Source: Cognatishimia sp.
Lineage (GTDB): Bacteria; Pseudomonadota; Alphaproteobacteria; Rhodobacterales; Rhodobacteraceae
Length of the DNA: 36,805 nt
Assembly: GCA_013215215.1 (NCBI GenBank)
Contig: JABSOU010000004.1
Coordinates: 1-36,805, forward strand
Reading direction: 5' to 3'
Made by a program: the position numbers and the translations under genes. The notes under the pieces are model-generated. The model ran no database searches, was not told the DNA's origin, and saw nothing but the letters and a program-made list of their open reading frames with translations. The first letter of the stretch is position 1. Each line of letters begins with the position of its first letter. This document shows positions 33,027 through 36,805 of this stretch, one piece after another.

Positions 33027-33536
33027 ATGACCCTCGATGCAACTTTGGCCGATGCTCTTGTCTCGCAAGTGAACGCAGAGCTGGCGGCCTCTCATAGCTA
33101 TCTTGCGATGGCGTTTTATTTCGAAAGCCAGGATCTGCCGGGCTTTGCCGCCTTCTTCCGCGCACAATCCGCAGAGGAAAGCCAGCACGCCGCGCGGCTG
33201 TCTGATTTCGTTCTGCGCCGGGATGGCGACGTCACCCTTTCAGACATTCCGGCTCCGGTCGCTACGTTCCAATCGCCCTCTGCCGCCATTCGCGCCGCGC
33301 TGACGATGGAACAAGCCGTCACCCAAAGCATCCACGCGCTTTACGGGCTGGCAAAAGAGAAAAACGACTACGCGGCCCAGACTCAACTGATGTGGTTCAT
33401 TGACGAACAGGTCGAAGAAGAAGACAGCTTCCGCACGCTGCTGATCCAAACCGAGGCGGCTGAAGCCGACCGTTGGAACCTCATCACCCTGGACAAAGAG
33501 GTCGCCTCTCAGGCCGCTGCGCCCGCGACGGCCTAA
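33027..33536 (+). CDS. Non-haem ferritin
   Basis: A 169-residue four-helix ferritin that oxidises Fe(II) and stores iron in a 24-subunit shell. All ferroxidase ligands seen in E. coli FtnA occur here one residue later: Glu18, Glu51, His54, Glu95, Gln128 and Glu131. No haem-binding Met of bacterioferritin is apparent. I chose the ATG at 33027 because an AGGAGA site lies at proper distance; the longer frame from 32982 would cover the promoter region. The iron box directly upstream (32952-32968) fits iron-dependent control. The C-terminal tail is Ala-rich. Confidence 0.95.
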   Translation: MTLDATLADALVSQVNAELAASHSYLAMAFYFESQDLPGFAAFFRAQSAEESQHAARLSDFVLRRDGDVTLSDIPAPVATFQSPSAAIRAALTMEQAVTQSIHALYGLAKEKNDYAAQTQLMWFIDEQVEEEDSFRTLLIQTEAAEADRWNLITLDKEVASQAAAPATA

Positions 33537-33548
33537 CCCCCCCTTGGA

Positions 33549-33593
33549 CCTCGCAGGTCAAATGACTACATTCCCCTCAAACAGCCTGCGAGG
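33549..33593 (+). promoter_or_regulatory. Inverted repeat that would cover the ribosome-binding site of the next gene
   Basis: CCTCGCAGG (33549-33557) and CCTGCGAGG (33585-33593) are perfect 9-base arms 27 bases apart. The right arm contains the GAGG of the ribosome-binding site, six bases before the ATG at 33600. In RNA the stem would hide that site; in DNA it could be an operator. It may alternatively act as a ferritin terminator, but no T run follows. Confidence 0.55.
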
Positions 33594-33599
33594 ATCCTT

Positions 33600-34469
33600 A
33601 TGAGTGACACCTATACCCCACCCAAAGTCTGGACTTGGGAACAGAACAACGGCGGCCAATTCGCCAATATCAACCGCCCCATCGCAGGCCCGACCCACGA
33701 CAAAGAGCTTGAGGTCGGCAAGCACCCCCACCAGCTCTATTCACTAGCGACACCTAATGGTGTGAAAGTCACGGTCCTCTTCGAAGAACTTCTGGCCGCG
33801 GGGCATACCGACGCCGAATATGACGCCTATCTTATCAATATCGGAGAAGGCGCGCAGTTCAGTTCTGGCTTTGTCGATGTGAACCCCAACTCGAAAATTC
33901 CCGCGCTGATGGATCATTCCACCACGCCGCCCACGCGAATTTTCGAATCCGGCGCGATCCTCTTGCATCTGGCCGAGAAGTTTAGCGCGTTCCTGCCAAG
34001 CGATCCTGCCAAACGTCCCGAGATGATGTCCTGGCTGTTCTGGCAAATGGGCAGCGCGCCTTATCTGGGCGGCGGCTTTGGCCACTTCTACGCCTATGCG
34101 CCTGAAAAATGGGAATACCCAATCAACCGCTTCGCCATGGAAACCAAGCGCCAGCTCGACGTGCTCGACCGCCATTTGGCCGAGAACACTTATATGACAG
34201 GCGAAGATTACACGATCGCCGACATCGCGATCTGGTCCTGGTACGGGCAACTGGTCCTTGGTCGCCTCTACAGCGCCGCGGAATTCCTTGACGTCGCCAG
34301 CTACAAAAACGTGATGCGTTGGGCCGAAGCCATCGACGCGCGCCCGGCGGTCAAACGCGGCCGCATGGTCAACCGCGCTTTTGGCGACGACCTGTCCATG
34401 CAACTGCACGAACGCCATGACGCGTCCGATTTTGACAAGAAAACGCAGGACAAGCTGCAAGACAGCTAA
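33600..34469 (+). CDS. yghU: YghU-type glutathione S-transferase/disulfide-bond oxidoreductase
   Basis: A 289-residue Nu-class glutathione transferase. It opens with the YghU-specific VWTWEQNNGGQFANINRP extension, followed by a thioredoxin-fold domain (LYSLATPNGVKVTVLFEEL, then NPNSKIPALMD and ESGAILLHLAEKF) and an all-helical C-terminal domain. YghU-type enzymes reduce disulfides with two bound glutathiones rather than conjugating xenobiotics. The ATG is set by the GCGAGG site, which is in a potential hairpin stem. It converges on the lrp-type gene; a dispersed repeat (34472-34490) follows its stop. Confidence 0.93.
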   Translation: MSDTYTPPKVWTWEQNNGGQFANINRPIAGPTHDKELEVGKHPHQLYSLATPNGVKVTVLFEELLAAGHTDAEYDAYLINIGEGAQFSSGFVDVNPNSKIPALMDHSTTPPTRIFESGAILLHLAEKFSAFLPSDPAKRPEMMSWLFWQMGSAPYLGGGFGHFYAYAPEKWEYPINRFAMETKRQLDVLDRHLAENTYMTGEDYTIADIAIWSWYGQLVLGRLYSAAEFLDVASYKNVMRWAEAIDARPAVKRGRMVNRAFGDDLSMQLHERHDASDFDKKTQDKLQDS

Positions 34470-34471
34470 GT

Positions 34472-34490
34472 CATCTTGCCGGAAATACTC
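34472..34490 (+). repeat. Dispersed intergenic repeat CATCTTGC-N3-AAATACTC, copy 3
   Basis: CATCTTGCCGGAAATACTC begins three bases after the yghU-like stop codon, between convergent genes. It matches the copies at 9453-9471 and 24948-24966 outside the three central bases. Confidence 0.75.
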
Positions 34491-34535
34491 TTGTCGGGAA
34501 TTGGCGCAAGCCAAGGGGGGTTAACGCCCCCACCC

Positions 34536-34994
34536 CTAGACCGGCAAGGCCGTGGTCTTAAAGACTGTCCGCAGGGCAAAAGAACTCTGCATCTGCGCCA
34601 CGCCCGGCAGACGAGCCAGATACTGGCGGTGAATGCGCGCAAAATCCTCGGTGTTCTCCGCGACGACTTTCAACAAATAGTCCGCAGTGCCCGCCATCAG
34701 ATGACACTCCAAAACGTCTGGGATCCGCGCGACGGCCTTTTCAAAGGCCTCAAGAACCTCATCCGCCTGTCCTGAAAGCGTGATCTCGACAAACACAGTG
34801 GTCGGCACACGCATTTTGCGCGGATCTAACAAAGCCACATAATCCTTGATAAACCCGTCGCTCTCCAGCCGCTGAACGCGCCTATGACAGGCCGAAGCCG
34901 AAAGGTTTACTTCTTCAGAAAGATCCGCATTCGACATGCGCCCCCGCTTTTGCAGCACCGTCAGGATGCGACGATCCGTTTGATCAAGCTCCAT
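34536..34994 (-). CDS. Lrp/AsnC-family transcriptional regulator (probable ald regulator)
   Basis: A 152-residue regulator with an N-terminal winged helix-turn-helix (about 3-60: LDQTDRRILTVLQKRGRMSN, then LSASACHRRVQRLESDGFI) and a C-terminal RAM ligand-binding domain (about 65-145, with LMAGTADYLLKV). The ATG at 34994 has an excellent AAGGAGG site and gives the normal family length; the longer frame to 35051 is not needed. It is divergent from ald, and a 15-bp palindrome lies between them, so it probably controls ald and itself in response to alanine or a related amino acid, as AldR does. Confidence 0.95.
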   Translation of the reverse strand: MELDQTDRRILTVLQKRGRMSNADLSEEVNLSASACHRRVQRLESDGFIKDYVALLDPRKMRVPTTVFVEITLSGQADEVLEAFEKAVARIPDVLECHLMAGTADYLLKVVAENTEDFARIHRQYLARLPGVAQMQSSFALRTVFKTTALPV

Positions 34995-35029
34995 ATTCGC
35001 GAACCTCCTTGCAGCTTTTCTCACATTAT

Positions 35030-35044
35030 TCGAAGATTCTTCGA
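35030..35044. promoter_or_regulatory. Palindromic operator candidate between lrp and ald
   Basis: TCGAAGATTCTTCGA is a perfect 15-base palindrome, flanked by CACAT and ATGTG in partial symmetry, 36 bases from the regulator start and 89 bases from the ald start. The position in a divergent Lrp-target pair makes an Lrp-type binding site likely. Confidence 0.6.
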
Positions 35045-35132
35045 TGTGCATGTTTTTATTCTGCCTAAAAAAGCAGCACTTTCACCTTGTTTAGCGGTCA
35101 GACTTAGGAAACGCAAACCTAAGGACAAGCTC

Positions 35133-36254
35133 ATGAAAATCGGGTGCCCAACAGAGATTAAACCACAGGAATTTCGCGTCGGCATGACGCCAGACGCCGC
35201 GCGCGAGGCGGTCAATCATGGCCACTCGGTTGTCATCCAGAAAGGCGCGGGCGCCGGTGCTGGATTTGCGGATGCGGACTATGAAGGCGCCGGTGCCGCT
35301 CTGCTTGATACCGCCGAAGAAATCTTTGCCACCGCCGATATGATCGTCAAAGTCAAAGAGCCTCAGGCGGTCGAGCGCAGGATGCTGCGCGAAGGTCAGC
35401 TTTTGTTCACTTACCTCCACCTCGCGCCCGATCCAGACCAAACCCGCGACCTCTTGGACAGCGGCTGCACAGCCATCGCTTATGAGACCGTGACGGATGC
35501 GAACGGAGGCCTCCCTCTCCTTGCGCCCATGTCCGAGGTCGCGGGTCGTTTGGCACCGCAAGTCGGTGCATGGACCCTGCAAAAGGCCAATGGCGGGCGT
35601 GGCGTTCTGATGGGGGGCGTTCCGGGAGTGGCTCCTGCCAAAGTCGTCGTCATCGGCGGCGGCGTCGTCGGCACCCACGCGGCACGCATCGCTGCTGGCA
35701 TGGGTGCAGATGTGACCGTGTTGGACCGCAGCCTCAATCGCCTGAAGTACCTTGATGATGTCTTCGGCACTGTCTTCAAGAACCAATATTCGACCGCAGG
35801 CGCGACGGCGGAACTGGTCAATGCAGCCGACATGGTAATCGGCGCGGTTCTGATCCCCGGCGCGGCGGCCCCCAAGCTCGTATCCCGCGCGCAGCTTTCC
35901 GACATGAAACCGGGTGCGGCCTTGGTGGATGTCGCCATCGACCAAGGCGGATGTTTCGAGACTTCTCGCGCCACCACGCATGCCGATCCAATCTATGAAG
36001 TCGACGGCATCATGCACTACTGCGTGGCAAACATGCCAGGCGCAGTTGCACGCACGTCAACGCAGGCTTTGGGCAACGCAACATTGCCGTTCTTGCTGAA
36101 CCTGGCGGATAAGGGTTGGAAACAAGCCTGTGACGACGATCCGCATTTGCTGAACGGCCTCAACGTCCACGCCGGCAAGCTGACCTATTTTGCGGTTGGT
36201 AAAGCGCTTGGCATCGACGTTCTGTCACCACAACTGGCGCTCAAAGCAGCCTAA
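35133..36254 (+). CDS. ald: Alanine dehydrogenase
   Basis: Ald interconverts L-alanine and pyruvate plus ammonia with NAD. The 373-residue protein has the family length and the substrate-binding residues Arg15, Lys75 (VKVKEP) and His96 (TYLHLAPD). The NAD-binding motif VIGGGVVGTHAARIAAGMGA is followed by VTVLDR and the conserved GAVLIPGAAAPKLV and DQGGCFETS blocks. The ATG at 35133 has an AAGGACA site; the open frame runs 83 codons further upstream into the intergenic region and is not coding there. It is divergent from the Lrp regulator, and its stop overlaps that of the convergent LysR gene in CTAA. Confidence 0.97.
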   Translation: MKIGCPTEIKPQEFRVGMTPDAAREAVNHGHSVVIQKGAGAGAGFADADYEGAGAALLDTAEEIFATADMIVKVKEPQAVERRMLREGQLLFTYLHLAPDPDQTRDLLDSGCTAIAYETVTDANGGLPLLAPMSEVAGRLAPQVGAWTLQKANGGRGVLMGGVPGVAPAKVVVIGGGVVGTHAARIAAGMGADVTVLDRSLNRLKYLDDVFGTVFKNQYSTAGATAELVNAADMVIGAVLIPGAAAPKLVSRAQLSDMKPGAALVDVAIDQGGCFETSRATTHADPIYEVDGIMHYCVANMPGAVARTSTQALGNATLPFLLNLADKGWKQACDDDPHLLNGLNVHAGKLTYFAVGKALGIDVLSPQLALKAA

Positions 36255-36805
36255 GGCGCGTCGCCTTCAAACACTGGCCGCAGCTTGCCTAGTCGAGCTG
36301 CGGTGAAATCCATAAATGTCCTGATCCGCGGCACATGACGCAGATCCGCATGGGTCAAAAGCCAAAGCGGCAAATAATCAAACCGCGGCATCCCCGGCAC
36401 ACGCACCAAGGCGGGATCTGTATCCCCCAAAAAACACGCCATCCGCGTCGCGCCGATCCCGGCCCGCACGGCCCCAATCGCCGCGGCCATATCGTCCACC
36501 GTCAATCGCACCCGCAAATTCGGGCGCACAGCTTTGATCTCGGCCGGAGGCCCCGGCCAGTGGGCGAACTTGACCCAATCTAGAGGCGCTTCGCCACCCA
36601 AATCTCGGGCAATCAACTCAGGCGTCGCATAAACCGCACCCTTTTGATCCATGAACCTGCGCCCAACCAGAGTTTCGGGAGGATCTTTAGAAAACCGGAT
36701 CGCAACATCCGCCTCTCGTTGCGCGAGGTTCAAAGTATCGTTGGTCGCGACCAATTCCAGATCCACCTCGGGATAGGCCTCGGTGAACTCGGCCAAAATG
36801 CCACC
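36251..36805 (-). CDS. LysR-type transcriptional regulator (partial, N-terminus outside window)
   Basis: Only the last 184 residues or so are present; the frame is open through base 36805 and the DNA-binding domain lies beyond it. The visible part is a LysR substrate-binding domain: FTEAYPEVDLELVATNDTLNLAQREADVAIRF, then VGRRFMDQKGAVYATPEL, and the C-terminal LPLWLLTHADLRHVPRIRTFMDF. This pattern is common in GcvA-like LysR regulators. The effector and targets are unknown. The stop overlaps that of ald by four bases. Confidence 0.92.
   Translation of the reverse strand, partial: GGILAEFTEAYPEVDLELVATNDTLNLAQREADVAIRFSKDPPETLVGRRFMDQKGAVYATPELIARDLGGEAPLDWVKFAHWPGPPAEIKAVRPNLRVRLTVDDMAAAIGAVRAGIGATRMACFLGDTDPALVRVPGMPRFDYLPLWLLTHADLRHVPRIRTFMDFTAARLGKLRPVFEGDAP

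Noticed and set aside
33744..34514. Long open frame antisense to the YghU-type gene (256 codons)
   Set aside because: Shadow of a real gene with strong family motifs; no independent signals.
34884..35132. N-terminal extension of alanine dehydrogenase
   Set aside because: Alanine dehydrogenases begin at the MKIG segment (35133), which has its own ribosome-binding site; the extension would cover the operator and the divergent gene start.
35091..36017. Long open frame antisense to ald (308 codons)
   Set aside because: It lies fully opposite a well-identified gene with all conserved residues; its translation is low-complexity His/Asp/Gly-rich with no family resemblance, as expected for a shadow frame in GC-rich DNA.

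Overview
The window is a chromosomal segment of an alphaproteobacterium, almost certainly a Rhodobacteraceae/Roseobacter-group marine bacterium. This follows from the gene set and order (hemE/hemC/hemF; ffs next to dnaX-ybaB-recR; the DUF1013/TrcR regulator; COQ9 beside rpsU; membrane-anchored cytochrome c; yejABEF), moderately high G+C, and an Irr-type iron control element in front of ferritin. No phage, insertion sequence, CRISPR array or integron is visible; most genes are core housekeeping genes.

Layout. 1-299: start of an ABC-2 type exporter ATPase (cut by the window edge). 499-575: tRNA-Met. 576-863: a non-coding stretch dense in inverted repeats. 864-1856: membrane-bound LytTR regulator. 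1853-4835: haem synthesis genes hemE, hemC and hemF. 4850-7852: SDR-like protein, RsmC-like methyltransferase, clpS, HAD phosphatase. 8024-9400: secreted D,D-carboxypeptidase with a SPOR domain. 9477-15142: oligopeptide importer operon yejA-yejB-yejE-yejF on the minus strand. 15378-18319: membrane cytochrome c, then pheA coupled to a sulfatase. 18342-21853: SRPBCC protein, nudC, a metallophosphatase of the 2',3'-cyclic nucleotidase family. 21895-25573: SRP RNA, a protein phosphatase, then dnaX-ybaB-recR. 25636-27974: VOC protein, sarcosine-oxidase-like flavoenzyme, trcR. 28108-30803: RNase T2, two small unknown proteins and a PepSY transmembrane protein. 30862-32854: quinone oxidoreductase, coq9, rpsU. 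32952-34469: iron-box-controlled ferritin and a YghU-type glutathione transferase. 34536-36254: divergent Lrp regulator and alanine dehydrogenase. 36251-36805: partial LysR regulator.

How the genes work together. Haem synthesis, cytochrome c and ferritin form an iron/haem theme, although only ferritin shows a recognisable iron operator. The yej genes form a tight operon whose overlapping starts and stops suggest translational coupling. The SRP RNA and the DnaX/RecR genes form the usual replication/repair neighbourhood. Lrp and ald are a divergent regulator-target pair with a palindrome between them.

The parts least explained by known genes are non-coding: the palindrome-rich region at 627-773, the adjacent double hairpin leading into trcR (28004-28043), a hairpin that would cover the ribosome-binding site of the yghU-like gene (33549-33593), a strong hairpin inside dnaX (23910-23941), and a short dispersed sequence, CATCTTGC-N3-AAATACTC, found after three genes. 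I did not find convincing evidence of a wholly new multi-gene system. The RNase T2/small-protein/PepSY cluster holds the only clearly uncharacterised proteins.
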